64,000 bases of DNA from Roseibium sediminis (lineage in GTDB: Bacteria; Pseudomonadota; Alphaproteobacteria; Rhizobiales; Stappiaceae), in the NCBI RefSeq assembly GCF_008711325.1, contig NZ_VXDB01000009.1, positions 147,066-211,065 of the forward strand, in the 5' to 3' direction. The position numbers and the translations under genes were made by a program. The notes below the pieces were generated by a model. That model saw only the letters and a list, made by a program, of their open reading frames with translations, was not told where the DNA came from and ran no database searches. Each line of letters begins with the position of its first letter. Position 1 is the first letter of the stretch. Positions 53,617-62,557 of this stretch are shown piece after piece.

Positions 53617-56583
53617 ATGTTGCACGTTTTCAGGTTGTTGGTTGCCTGTTGGAACAAAACCATCAGGCGGGATCGGACGTGGGCTCTGCTCTTCGCTCTT
53701 CTGATCGCCCAGGCTGTACCAGTTTCATCACCTTCGATCGCAGTTGCTGCGGAGGCGGACAAGGCGACCGTTCTGATCCTTGATGCGTCCGGGTCCATGT
53801 GGGGGCGGCTGAAGGATGGTCAGACCAAAATCGAAGTCGCCCGAGACGTCTTGGGTGGTTTTCTGTTGTCCCGGGATGCAAGCGTGCCGCTTGGGGCTGT
53901 CGCCTATGGTCACAACAGGAAAGGTGACTGTTCTGATATTGAAGTGATTTCACCGGTGAGCGGACAAGGGGCAGTGGTGCTTGCCCAGCGCCTCGACAGG
54001 ATCAGCCCGAAAGGCAAGACGCCGCTTGGTCAGTCCCTGCTTCTGGCCGCCCGGGAGGTGCCGCGCACGGCTGAGGAAGCCGATATCGTTCTCGTGACCG
54101 ATGGTCTGGAGACCTGTGGGGTGGATCCGTGTGAAGTGGCAAAAAGCCTTGCCAATGAGGGGATCAAGCTTCGCGCGCATGTGGTCGGCTTTGGCTTGAC
54201 GGTAGCAGAGGCCAACACGCTCGCATGTGTTCCCGAGGCAACAGGCGGGCTTTTGATGCGGCCCCAATCCGGCGCAGAGCTTGCTGAAGCGCTGGCTCGT
54301 GTAAGTGCCGAAATACCGGCTGCTGCTCCTGTGGGAACCCGGTTGTTCTTTTCCTATCCCGGTTCGATGCCTGACAGTTATCAGTGGACCTTGCGCGATG
54401 AGCAAACCGGTCTTGAGAAGGTGCTGGCGACAGTGAGTGGAGACGCGCGCTATCAGGCGTTCCCAATCGAGGTGGCAGCTGGGGCCTATACAGCCATTGT
54501 TACCGCGAAAGCGGGACGGGGTGAGACGTCGTTCGTCGTCGGCTCCGAGCCGCAAGACATTTATGTTGTCATGAAAGGGCAGCTTCCGGTGATAGCGCTG
54601 CGGGATCGCGGACCCTACGCGGCGCGCGGAGAAAGCGTGGTCATTGACCTCAGGTTCCTGCAAGCCGGGCAGGAAGAAGGAGGGGCTGCCTTTGCGCTGA
54701 GACTTTATTCAGCTGGTGGCGAGTCCATTACCTATTCGACTGTTGATGGCAAGGAAGGCTCCAAGTCGGCGAGCATCAACCTGCCGGCAGAGCCGGGTCG
54801 CTATATTCTGAAGCTGGAAACCTGGGGCGAGGAGGTTCTTGAGGAACTGGAGATCGTTGCGGAGACCGATCCTGAAGTCAGTCTGATGGCGCCAGTTTCC
54901 GTTGAACCGGGCGCGGAGATCCAGATCCAGTCGACAGGCAGCCAGATGCGAAGCGATCACATCGAAATCTGGCAGGGCGACACACAGATTGGCTGGGCGG
55001 TTACCCTCGCCAGCCTTTCGGAAGGCAACAAGCTGACAGCTCCGGAAGAGCCGGGAACCTACGACATTGTTTATGTCAGTACCAATACCGCCTGGGATCG
55101 GGTGGAAAAGGCTCGGGTTCAGATCGAAGTTGGAACCGTGCAGGACGATGCCACCGGTGCGGGAGCGCTTCGCAAAAAGGTAGAGGCCGGTACCGAACAA
55201 CGCGGCGGTACTGAACAGGGGGCGGTGGGAACGTACCAGCACGAGGTTGGCGAGGACAGTGTCTACGCCTGTGCAGGTCCGGCCCCCTGTCAGATCACCG
55301 ATGCCGCCACTGGACTGTCGTTTCTGCTGCCTGCTGGTTGGTGGACGGATCAGCCGTCACAGGAAGCCTACACTGCCGGACAGCAGGAAGCCGGCGTTCG
55401 AGTGCCGCCACATGTGAATGTCTTCCGCACCGGGTCAAATGACGCCTTTGTGTTGGGGCCGCATCAGTGGTCCAGTTTCAACGGCCCGTGCGAGGACGTT
55501 GGAGACCTTGGGCAGTTCTGCATGTTTTCCAGTTCGGATGTGGAGGTCCTGTCGGCCTTTCAGCTCATCAAGGCGACGCTGATCTGGCAACCGGTATCAG
55601 TGCCTATCGTCAGCGCTCCTCCTGCACCTGTCAGCGCACCCGATTTTGCAGGCGAAGTGATGAAGCAGATGGCAGGCGAAGACCCGCAGACCAAGGCAAT
55701 GCTCAACGCGCTTTTGGGGGCTGCCCAAAATGCTGGCCCAAACGGCGAGATCGATCAAGGGGCGGTCCTGAATGCCCTGCTTGGAGCAATGCAAGCGGGT
55801 GAGATGGAAGGACAAGCTTGTGCGGATGCTTTGGGGCATGGGCCGGATAGGTGCGAAAACGGAAAGGAAGCCGGAGGAAAAGCATGGTCAGACTATCCTC
55901 ATCGCTGCTTGCCTGGCGACAAGACGACCCCAAGTTGCGACATTCGCGACCAAGAGAGCGGACTTGCCTTTTATCTGCCGGAAAACTGGGTTGCAGATGT
56001 CCAGGCGGCTTCTCCGCACCCAAGGGCCGAATTCGTTCAAAAGACAGGTTCGGCGCACTCGATCTGGCTCAACCCCGAAAACTGGCCGCTTGGTGACAGA
56101 GGGTGTTATCTGACCCGTGCGGGAAGCCTGTGTGCCGACCCGGATCAATCAGATGACGATCTCGTTCGCGCCTTGCAGACATTGCAGTTCACCCTGACGA
56201 CAGGTGAAGTGATCCGAAGATGCGCGGATGAGGCGTGCGAGTTCAAATATCCCAATCCGCCCGTGATTTCCGGACGCATGCCTGCGCTTTGGTCAGTGGA
56301 AGCGGCCAGACAACGAGAAGATGGCCGCTATTCCACATGGTTCTTTGATCGGGATCGCGGTGGAAACTTCAAGCTGATCGGGCTCAATCAGGACGAGGGC
56401 GAGAACTGCCGCGAGGCAGCTGCGAACCAGCTCTTGTGCGAGTTTACACCCTACATCTCCGAGGCAGAGTTCGGGTTGATCAGGTCCAATCTTGTTGTTG
56501 GAGGAGCATCAGGACAGCCGGCTGCACTCAATGGCCAGCAGTTGCTTGATCTTCTGGCTCCCTCCCGAAAGGCAGCCCAATGA
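53617..56583 (+). CDS. Secreted von Willebrand factor A protein with a duplicated C-terminal module
   Basis: A 988-residue exported protein. A hydrophobic signal segment (residues about 22-46) is followed by a VWA domain whose metal site is D56-A-S-G-S60, with the threonine in KGKTPLGQSL and aspartate in VLVTDGLETCG. Beta-rich repeats fill about 235-530. A related module occurs twice: CQITDAATGLSFLLPAGWW near 560 and CDIRDQESGLAFYLPENW near 785. Between them lies a small-residue linker with the word LNALLGA repeated. Function is unknown; VWA proteins bind partners through the metal site. The stop overlaps the next gene (ATGA). Confidence 0.82.
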   Translation: MLHVFRLLVACWNKTIRRDRTWALLFALLIAQAVPVSSPSIAVAAEADKATVLILDASGSMWGRLKDGQTKIEVARDVLGGFLLSRDASVPLGAVAYGHNRKGDCSDIEVISPVSGQGAVVLAQRLDRISPKGKTPLGQSLLLAAREVPRTAEEADIVLVTDGLETCGVDPCEVAKSLANEGIKLRAHVVGFGLTVAEANTLACVPEATGGLLMRPQSGAELAEALARVSAEIPAAAPVGTRLFFSYPGSMPDSYQWTLRDEQTGLEKVLATVSGDARYQAFPIEVAAGAYTAIVTAKAGRGETSFVVGSEPQDIYVVMKGQLPVIALRDRGPYAARGESVVIDLRFLQAGQEEGGAAFALRLYSAGGESITYSTVDGKEGSKSASINLPAEPGRYILKLETWGEEVLEELEIVAETDPEVSLMAPVSVEPGAEIQIQSTGSQMRSDHIEIWQGDTQIGWAVTLASLSEGNKLTAPEEPGTYDIVYVSTNTAWDRVEKARVQIEVGTVQDDATGAGALRKKVEAGTEQRGGTEQGAVGTYQHEVGEDSVYACAGPAPCQITDAATGLSFLLPAGWWTDQPSQEAYTAGQQEAGVRVPPHVNVFRTGSNDAFVLGPHQWSSFNGPCEDVGDLGQFCMFSSSDVEVLSAFQLIKATLIWQPVSVPIVSAPPAPVSAPDFAGEVMKQMAGEDPQTKAMLNALLGAAQNAGPNGEIDQGAVLNALLGAMQAGEMEGQACADALGHGPDRCENGKEAGGKAWSDYPHRCLPGDKTTPSCDIRDQESGLAFYLPENWVADVQAASPHPRAEFVQKTGSAHSIWLNPENWPLGDRGCYLTRAGSLCADPDQSDDDLVRALQTLQFTLTTGEVIRRCADEACEFKYPNPPVISGRMPALWSVEAARQREDGRYSTWFFDRDRGGNFKLIGLNQDEGENCREAAANQLLCEFTPYISEAEFGLIRSNLVVGGASGQPAALNGQQLLDLLAPSRKAAQ

Positions 56584-57380
56584 TATTTTCCAAGCGATCC
56601 AGCACACTGCGTTTCGAGTTCAAATCCACCTTGCTTTTGGCCTGTATTGTTCTTGCAGGTTCTTGCCTCTCGACGCGTACAGAGGCTGGTGAGAAGGCAA
56701 TCGTCGCCAATTGCACGGGCTCCGGGGCATATTTCTACATTTCCGACGTGTCCTTTGAGGCTGTGGAAGCTGCGGCGTTGAATGCGGGTGCGGGTCTTGC
56801 GCCGTCACGAGACGCGGTGCTGGTAACCGGCGTTGGCGGTACCCGTTGGGATACACGACCCCGTGGCGCGATAGATCAGGCCTGCGGAGGGGATGGAAAG
56901 GACGAAATTGCTTTCTTCAAAGGCCTGCAGCCCAAGTCGGGTCTCTGGAAAGCACATATCGGGGCAACGAAAATGGATGGTTGTCCGCCAATGATGCAGA
57001 AGGCTTTCCCCATGTCACCAGGGGCACTACCGGCAGAGTGGCAGGCGCCACGTCGGTTGACCTTCGAAATACCCTTTCATCCTGACCAGCTGGAAATGAC
57101 CAAACGCCTCAAGGCTGAAGGACTGGGCTCGCTTAAGTGGCGAACAGCGGGCGAGGATGCGTGGAGTGCGGAAGTGTTCTCGCAGCTCTTCAATCAGATC
57201 CCGAAAGGACAAGGGCAGGGCAGCAAATTGGTGTGGAAGCTGACCGTGGCATCAGAAGAGAGGATCGAGCATCTCTCCACCGTTCAGATCGCCTTGCCCA
57301 CGGAAGTTGCCGCGATCATGGGCAGCGCGCCAAACTGCAGAGTAACCTCGCATAATTCCTGGGTGAGGGTTGGCGACTGA
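56580..57380 (+). CDS. Secreted protein of unknown function, partner of the VWA protein
   Basis: A 266-residue protein with an N-terminal membrane/signal segment (about residues 14-33, FKSTLLLACIVLAGSCLS; the cysteine could be a lipobox). Cysteines near residues 44, 97, 130 and 253 may form disulfides. No family was recognised. Its start lies in the stop codon of the VWA gene, so the two are translationally coupled and probably act together outside the cytoplasm. Confidence 0.7.
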   Translation: MIFSKRSSTLRFEFKSTLLLACIVLAGSCLSTRTEAGEKAIVANCTGSGAYFYISDVSFEAVEAAALNAGAGLAPSRDAVLVTGVGGTRWDTRPRGAIDQACGGDGKDEIAFFKGLQPKSGLWKAHIGATKMDGCPPMMQKAFPMSPGALPAEWQAPRRLTFEIPFHPDQLEMTKRLKAEGLGSLKWRTAGEDAWSAEVFSQLFNQIPKGQGQGSKLVWKLTVASEERIEHLSTVQIALPTEVAAIMGSAPNCRVTSHNSWVRVGD

Positions 57381-57394
57381 TACGCGTCGCCAAC
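57369..57394 (+). terminator. Terminator of the VWA pair
   Basis: GTTGGCGAC and GTCGCCAAC pair around an eight-base loop across the stop codon, and the T-rich stretch ATTTTTAT follows 13 bases later. It lies in the convergent gap with the DUF1523 gene and may serve both directions. Confidence 0.55.
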
Positions 57395-57410
57395 TCTGAA
57401 GCAGCCATTT

Positions 57411-58079
57411 TTATCCAAACCAGCGTTTCAGCCAGCGGCGGAAACCGGAGGTGGCGGTTGTGGCGTTTTCCCTCACGGTCTTGTGGGCCTGCTCAGCGTT
57501 TTCGCTCACATCGTCCACAAAGTCGTCGACCTTGTCGACGATCGGGTCAACGTGATCTCGCTTGAAGATGGCGAGCGTCCGGGCTGCGACAAACAGGATG
57601 GCAGCAACGACTGCGAGGAACAGGATATTGAACCACGGGATCAGGAACACATCCGGTCCCTCGACTTCCTTCATGGAAATCGCGTTCGGAAAGATCGTGA
57701 ACAGCTTTATCCGCCAGCCGTAATGGGTCACGGCCACCCAGACATCCTTGTCCTTCTTCGCCAGATCCTGCGCCTGCGCGGTGATGTTGCTGCTGTCGAA
57801 CTTGAAGTAGGGCGGCCAGCCCCAGTCCGTATCCTCGTTCCGATAGACCCGCGGTTCTCCGTCCGGCCAGACGGTGTTGATGAAGCGGACATCACGGGTC
57901 CAGCTGCTATTCGTGCCCGCATCCGGTGCCGCCCAGAACCAGGACGAAGACCCGATATCCATGCGCTTCACGTCCGTGCCGACAATGCGGACGATGTCAC
58001 GACCCGGCAGCGTGTAGTGAGCAAAGGCGACCAGGAACAGGACGAGCGGGATACCGATTATCCACTTGAGTATTCTCAT
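57411..58079 (-). CDS. DUF1523-like membrane protein, last gene of the AAA+ operon
   Basis: A 222-residue protein with an N-terminal membrane segment (about 4-23) and a second at about 148-170. The outer part between them contains VGTDVKRMDIGSSS, TRDVRFINT and VYRNEDTDWGWPPYFKFDSSN, which match my memory of the DUF1523 family. The C-terminal 50 residues are charged, with KVDDFVDDVSENAEQAHKTV likely helical. Function is unknown. The ATG overlaps the preceding stop (TGATG), which ties it to the ATPase operon and suggests it anchors that system in the membrane. Confidence 0.75.
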   Translation of the reverse strand: MRILKWIIGIPLVLFLVAFAHYTLPGRDIVRIVGTDVKRMDIGSSSWFWAAPDAGTNSSWTRDVRFINTVWPDGEPRVYRNEDTDWGWPPYFKFDSSNITAQAQDLAKKDKDVWVAVTHYGWRIKLFTIFPNAISMKEVEGPDVFLIPWFNILFLAVVAAILFVAARTLAIFKRDHVDPIVDKVDDFVDDVSENAEQAHKTVRENATTATSGFRRWLKRWFG

Positions 58080-59458
58080 CAATCGTCATCCTCATCGTCT
58101 TCATATCGGTCATGGTCACTAGCGCGGGGAATTCTTCCCCAGGGACCTACATTCCTGCCCAGACCCAGATCGACATAGTCGGTGTCCATTGCCGGTTCCG
58201 GACCAAAAAGCTCTTCGCGGGTTCCCACCTTGTCGACCATGTATTCCTCGGCCAGGAATTTGGCGACATAGGTCTTCTTCTGCTCGTGCCATGTCTTGTA
58301 GGCGGCGTAGAATGCATCTTTGTGGCAGATGAAAAGCTGGCGGAAATCAAGTGGTGTCAGCTGCGCGAGCAGCATGTTGACCAGATCCCTGTCCGCATGG
58401 TTCTGGGCCCGAAGAAGGTAGAAATAGGCAGGGTCGGTGACCGGAACCTTCGGCAACTTGCCGCCTGCCTTCAGGCAGAGCCAGACCTGCCGAAGCGAAT
58501 GGTATTCCGCCGGCATCTTGTCATGGTACTTGCGCATCAGGTTGCGCAGGTCGCGGCGGGAGACATACGAAAGGTCTTCACCCTCATTTGCTGCTGTGTC
58601 AATCGCGATGAAGTCGAGCTTCTGCTTGATGATGCTCTGCGCGTTCGGAACCCATTTCGCTGTCAGCGTTTCAACAAGGCCGTTGACGGACAAGAAGGCA
58701 GCAACTGACTCCGGGTCGGTGAGGTTGAAGCTTTCATTGACCGGAATATCGTCGCCCGGTTTGTTGGACCAGACCGAAATGCAGGCGGGCTGGCTGACAT
58801 CCTGAAAGATGTAAAGGCCACCAAAGTGGCTGGTGTAGAAGTTCTTTTGTGTGCAGCTTTGTGGCGTGAGCTTGATCGGGGAGCGCACGATGTCGCCGGT
58901 CTGACGGGCCAGTGTGATCATGTCTGAAATCAGCAGATCATCCCACCAGGCATCGTCTTCGCTCATGAAGCGGTCGATCTTGCCCGCAAGTTCATCGCTT
59001 GCTTCGGCGTGGCCGCCAAGCGTGTCCGCTTCGACGACGATGTCACGGATATAGAAGAGGTCCTTGGGCTCCTTGACGACAAGGACCGAATTGACCAGCT
59101 CACCGACAACGGCATCACGGGCGGTCAGGGCAAAGAGTTGTTCTTCGTTCTGATCAAAGTAGCTGCGGATGATTGTACGCGAGGTTGAAAACCGCGCATT
59201 CAAAAGAGGCGCCTTTTTCTGCTCGGGCGACAGCAGAATGAACTGACGGTTGCTACCGTTCGGGTTCAGATAATAAATGTCGTCCAGCTCGTCGCCGATT
59301 TCCGGCGAAAAGCCGGAAATGTCGATGTGAAACTCGGTAAGTTCCGTTCGACGGCCGATCAGCTGGTACATTGCACGGTTATACCGCTCCACCATGGCTG
59401 GAGAACTGACCTCATAGAGGTTGCCATACATCAGACCGTTTTTGACAAGCCTCATCAT
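58079..59458 (-). CDS. Uncharacterised protein encoded after the AAA+ ATPase
   Basis: A 459-residue soluble-looking protein with no signal or membrane segment. Distinct stretches are NLYEVSSPAMVERYNRAMYQLIGR near the start, HFGGLYIFQDVSQPACISVW in the middle and an acidic end DRYEDDEDDD. No named fold was recognised; it may correspond to one of the recently numbered alphaproteobacterial DUFs (DUF6638 is my guess). It overlaps the ATPase stop codon, so it is made together with it. A role as partner or substrate adaptor of the ATPase is inferred from coupling only. Confidence 0.75.
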   Translation of the reverse strand: MMRLVKNGLMYGNLYEVSSPAMVERYNRAMYQLIGRRTELTEFHIDISGFSPEIGDELDDIYYLNPNGSNRQFILLSPEQKKAPLLNARFSTSRTIIRSYFDQNEEQLFALTARDAVVGELVNSVLVVKEPKDLFYIRDIVVEADTLGGHAEASDELAGKIDRFMSEDDAWWDDLLISDMITLARQTGDIVRSPIKLTPQSCTQKNFYTSHFGGLYIFQDVSQPACISVWSNKPGDDIPVNESFNLTDPESVAAFLSVNGLVETLTAKWVPNAQSIIKQKLDFIAIDTAANEGEDLSYVSRRDLRNLMRKYHDKMPAEYHSLRQVWLCLKAGGKLPKVPVTDPAYFYLLRAQNHADRDLVNMLLAQLTPLDFRQLFICHKDAFYAAYKTWHEQKKTYVAKFLAEEYMVDKVGTREELFGPEPAMDTDYVDLGLGRNVGPWGRIPRASDHDRYEDDEDDD

Positions 59459-61401
59459 GAGCGGCTGACTTCCATATAGCGGCGTTTGGCCTCTTCCATG
59501 CGCTGCATTTCGCGAACGGCGTTCTCAATCGCGACTTCGTCCGATTTGTCCGCATAGCGGAATTCACTGTCGGCGTAGCGGTTGATTTCCTGAATGACCA
59601 TGTCAACTGTGATGGGTTGGGCAAGGTCTGCGATCATCGCCTTCTTGGTCTCGTAATCCTTGAACAGGAAGAGATCCGGATTTTCCATCCATTCGTTGGG
59701 TAGCTCGAAATCCATCGCCCGCACCTTTACGGCATCGGTGATGTTCTTGATGGCGCGCCCGGTAAAGCGTTCGTCTGCTTCCTGAATGGCCTTCAGATAA
59801 GTCCCGAGTTTCGCAATCGTGTCGAGATCGCCAACGGTGTTGCGTACCTTTTCGAACACCTTGACCAATCCGTCTTCCTGCGGCCGCGAATGCTTGTCGT
59901 AGGAAGCGGCCACAGCCTTCTTGATGGCCTGTGCCTCGAAGAGATCATGATCTCCAACCGGCATGGAGTGGTTCTTGCCCATCAGCAGGTGGAGAATGTC
60001 GATATAGTCTTCCCGCGACTGTGGGCCATCAACGAGGAAGCGGGCTCCTGCGCGTTGCCGCAGGGCATCGTCGACGTTCTCCGGATAGTTTGAGAACATG
60101 CCGAATGTGCAGTTGCCGCGCACGACCGTGTTCGCCCCGGCGAAGCTCTCCATCAGGACGGCGGTGATTTCCAACTGACCAGCGGAAGACTGCCGATCGC
60201 CGCGTTTGCCCGCAAGCTGGTCGATATCATCAATCGTGCCGAAGCCGATGACGTTAGGATCAATGATGTTGCGGATGAAAGCCTTGGCGTTCTGGCCGGA
60301 CTTGCCCTGGTAGCTGTCGATGTTGTCCGTGGACAGGTTCTGGTATCGGAAAGCGTAACCGGCGTTGTTGCAATAGTCGCTGATCAACCCGGCCATCATC
60401 TGGATGAGCGTGGTCTTGCCCGTTCCCGGCTTGCCATCGCCCATGAAGGTGAAGATGAACCCGCCGAGTTCGGCAAACGGGTTCAGCTTGCGCTGAAAGT
60501 CATAGGCCATCAGCATCTTGGCCAGCTTCATCGACTGATACTTGGCAATGTGGTTGCCGATGACTTCTTCCGGCTTCTTGAATGCCATCGCAAGCGTTGT
60601 CGATTTTGCCCGCGCAGCCGGGGTGAAGCCGGTGATCTCGAAATTGTCCGCCTCAACCCGGTAGTGCGCCGCGTTGAAAGCGTCCAGATGGGAGGTGCTC
60701 TCCGCGCGAAGCGTGACCTTTTCCATGACCTGTTCGCAGGCCGAGCGAAGGATCGCCACCAACTCCGCATCGTTGGAAACACCGCTGGCGATTTCCTGAT
60801 CGAGCTCCCAGAGGATGCCATGCAGGGCCAGCTGGTCGTTGTCCAGCAGGATTTCCTCGATCTCGCCGCTCTGCGCTTCGGTTTCCTGCGTTTCGCTGAC
60901 AAGCTCGGCGAGCAGGAAATCGGTCATGTTGGCAAAGACATGCAGCACGATCAGCGAAGACGCCTTCAGAAGGTCCTGAAAACGCGTCTTGTCTGACGCG
61001 TCCAACGATCCTGCAAGGTTCTTGCGCTTCAGATCGGCAAGGCCGGATTGCTCTGCAAACTGGTCGGAGGCAACTTGTGCCACAGCCAGAGAGCGCCGCA
61101 AGGCGCGCAGGACACTTGCCTGAACCGGCGTTGTAAGAACGTCCTCGTCACTTTCAAGAATTCGGCTGCTCAACTGGACGCCGTCCGGCCGGGCAGTGGA
61201 ACGGGTGACAAGGCCCGGCGTTGTGGACCGAAACCGGCGCCGTGTTCCCAGACCGCTGGAACGCTCCTGAACCCTGTCTGGTTCGCTCTTGCGGGCAATG
61301 CGTGGTGTGTGATCGAAGCCGTCCAGCATGGTTTCCGCAAGCGTGTATTTCGCGCGGATCCGGTCTTCGTTCAGTTCCATGAGATCGGTGGAAAGTGTCA
61401 C
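59455..61401 (-). CDS. AAA+ ATPase, core of an uncharacterised five-gene system
   Basis: A 648-residue protein. Residues 1-300 form a helical N-terminal region unlike known AAA+ domains. The ATPase module then has Walker A G323-K-P-G-T-G-K-T330, Walker B region GFGTIDDID at 386-394, sensor-1-like FSNYP near 436-440, and arginines in RQRAGARF near 448-455 for the finger. The C-terminal lid includes DERFTGRAIKNI, a sensor-2-like GRA motif. The gene order places a helical protein and an unknown protein before it and two more after it. Function may be remodelling of a membrane-bound partner; this is not established. Confidence 0.8.
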   Translation of the reverse strand: MTLSTDLMELNEDRIRAKYTLAETMLDGFDHTPRIARKSEPDRVQERSSGLGTRRRFRSTTPGLVTRSTARPDGVQLSSRILESDEDVLTTPVQASVLRALRRSLAVAQVASDQFAEQSGLADLKRKNLAGSLDASDKTRFQDLLKASSLIVLHVFANMTDFLLAELVSETQETEAQSGEIEEILLDNDQLALHGILWELDQEIASGVSNDAELVAILRSACEQVMEKVTLRAESTSHLDAFNAAHYRVEADNFEITGFTPAARAKSTTLAMAFKKPEEVIGNHIAKYQSMKLAKMLMAYDFQRKLNPFAELGGFIFTFMGDGKPGTGKTTLIQMMAGLISDYCNNAGYAFRYQNLSTDNIDSYQGKSGQNAKAFIRNIIDPNVIGFGTIDDIDQLAGKRGDRQSSAGQLEITAVLMESFAGANTVVRGNCTFGMFSNYPENVDDALRQRAGARFLVDGPQSREDYIDILHLLMGKNHSMPVGDHDLFEAQAIKKAVAASYDKHSRPQEDGLVKVFEKVRNTVGDLDTIAKLGTYLKAIQEADERFTGRAIKNITDAVKVRAMDFELPNEWMENPDLFLFKDYETKKAMIADLAQPITVDMVIQEINRYADSEFRYADKSDEVAIENAVREMQRMEEAKRRYMEVSRS

Positions 61402-61411
61402 GTGATGAAAC

Positions 61412-62545
61412 CTATTTGTAGCTGATAATCTTGCCGGAGGGGCTCACGGCGTATTTGCGGATATTGGAAAAACCCGGCGGGTTGCGTTCGGCCAGAACCT
61501 GATAGGGGCTTTGCGGCAAAATGATCGAGCGCTGCTGCTGTGTGTGGCCGGCAGCATCCTGCGGGTTTGCGCCATGGGCAGCGAACGGGTCGAGCTTGTA
61601 GACCTGCCGTTCCACCGTGCTGAAAAAGCCCAGCGGTTCGTGGGTGACAGAGGCTGCATGCAGGGTTTCCGTCGTCCAGGCGAGAGCCCAGTCTTCTCCC
61701 GGCTTGCTGCTTGCCTGCGCCAGAACTTCCCGCAAGGGCCCCGATTGCTGTGTGAACGCATGGCTGTACATCGGCCCTACATAGAACCGTCTCAGCCGCT
61801 TCGGGTGGAGATCGTCAAAGTCGCGGTCGAAGCCGCTAGCAATCGTCACCAGCTTCAGACCGGCAGAAGACTGCGCGATCAGATGGCTCTGCACCCGCGG
61901 CCATCGGCGATGATCGTGAGCGAGGGGGCGACTGCCGCTGTCCTCGACATCCATGACATAGATCAGCGGAATGTTCTGCTGGCTGTCATAGACCGCCCAG
62001 TGAATGCGGTAGTTGCGTCGGCGGACATTGGCATCTTCGGCCCAGATGATGCGCGGATCGTTTTGCGCCCAGAAGATCGGACCGCTGGCGATCTGCTCAT
62101 AGTAGCGCCGCTGGGAAGCCGCGAACTGCAGGTTCAGCGGTACGGTCTGTTCGCGCAGGATATGGTTCACCATGCCCTGCTTCAGTTCCTTCATGGAAGG
62201 AAGCGATTTCAGGTGATTGGGCACCTGCATGGCGTCATTAGCCATCTGCAGGATTTCCTGAAAGATCGGAAAGCCGCTTTCGTGCCTGTCGATGGTCAAC
62301 TGGTTGGGCATCATGCCCGAAACGCGGCTGGCCAGCAGATACTTGAAGGACAGGGCCGAAAAGGTTCCAGCCAGCGCCCCGAGATAGTCCTGCAGGATCG
62401 GAATTTCCGCTTCCAGCGCGGTATCTTCCGATACCACGCTGTCGGCGACTGTCCGAAGATGCGTGATGATCCGTTCGAACTTGGTGAAGTAGCGCCGTGT
62501 TTCATGCGCTTCTTCAAGCTTGCGATGGTCGAGGGTCAGGTCCAA
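61412..62545 (-). CDS. Uncharacterised protein encoded before the AAA+ ATPase
   Basis: A 377-residue protein without signal peptide or clear membrane segment. The N-terminal 120 residues are helical; the middle contains IHWAVYDSQQNIPLIYVMDVEDSG, and the C-terminus has SNIRKYAVSPSGKIISYK. It was not recognised with certainty (possibly DUF6384-like). It lies 10 bases ahead of the ATPase and 12 after the coiled-coil gene, clearly in the same operon. Translation of these genes in fixed order suggests a stable complex. Confidence 0.72.
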   Translation of the reverse strand: MDLTLDHRKLEEAHETRRYFTKFERIITHLRTVADSVVSEDTALEAEIPILQDYLGALAGTFSALSFKYLLASRVSGMMPNQLTIDRHESGFPIFQEILQMANDAMQVPNHLKSLPSMKELKQGMVNHILREQTVPLNLQFAASQRRYYEQIASGPIFWAQNDPRIIWAEDANVRRRNYRIHWAVYDSQQNIPLIYVMDVEDSGSRPLAHDHRRWPRVQSHLIAQSSAGLKLVTIASGFDRDFDDLHPKRLRRFYVGPMYSHAFTQQSGPLREVLAQASSKPGEDWALAWTTETLHAASVTHEPLGFFSTVERQVYKLDPFAAHGANPQDAAGHTQQQRSIILPQSPYQVLAERNPPGFSNIRKYAVSPSGKIISYK

Positions 62546-62557
62546 GGCCTATACCCC

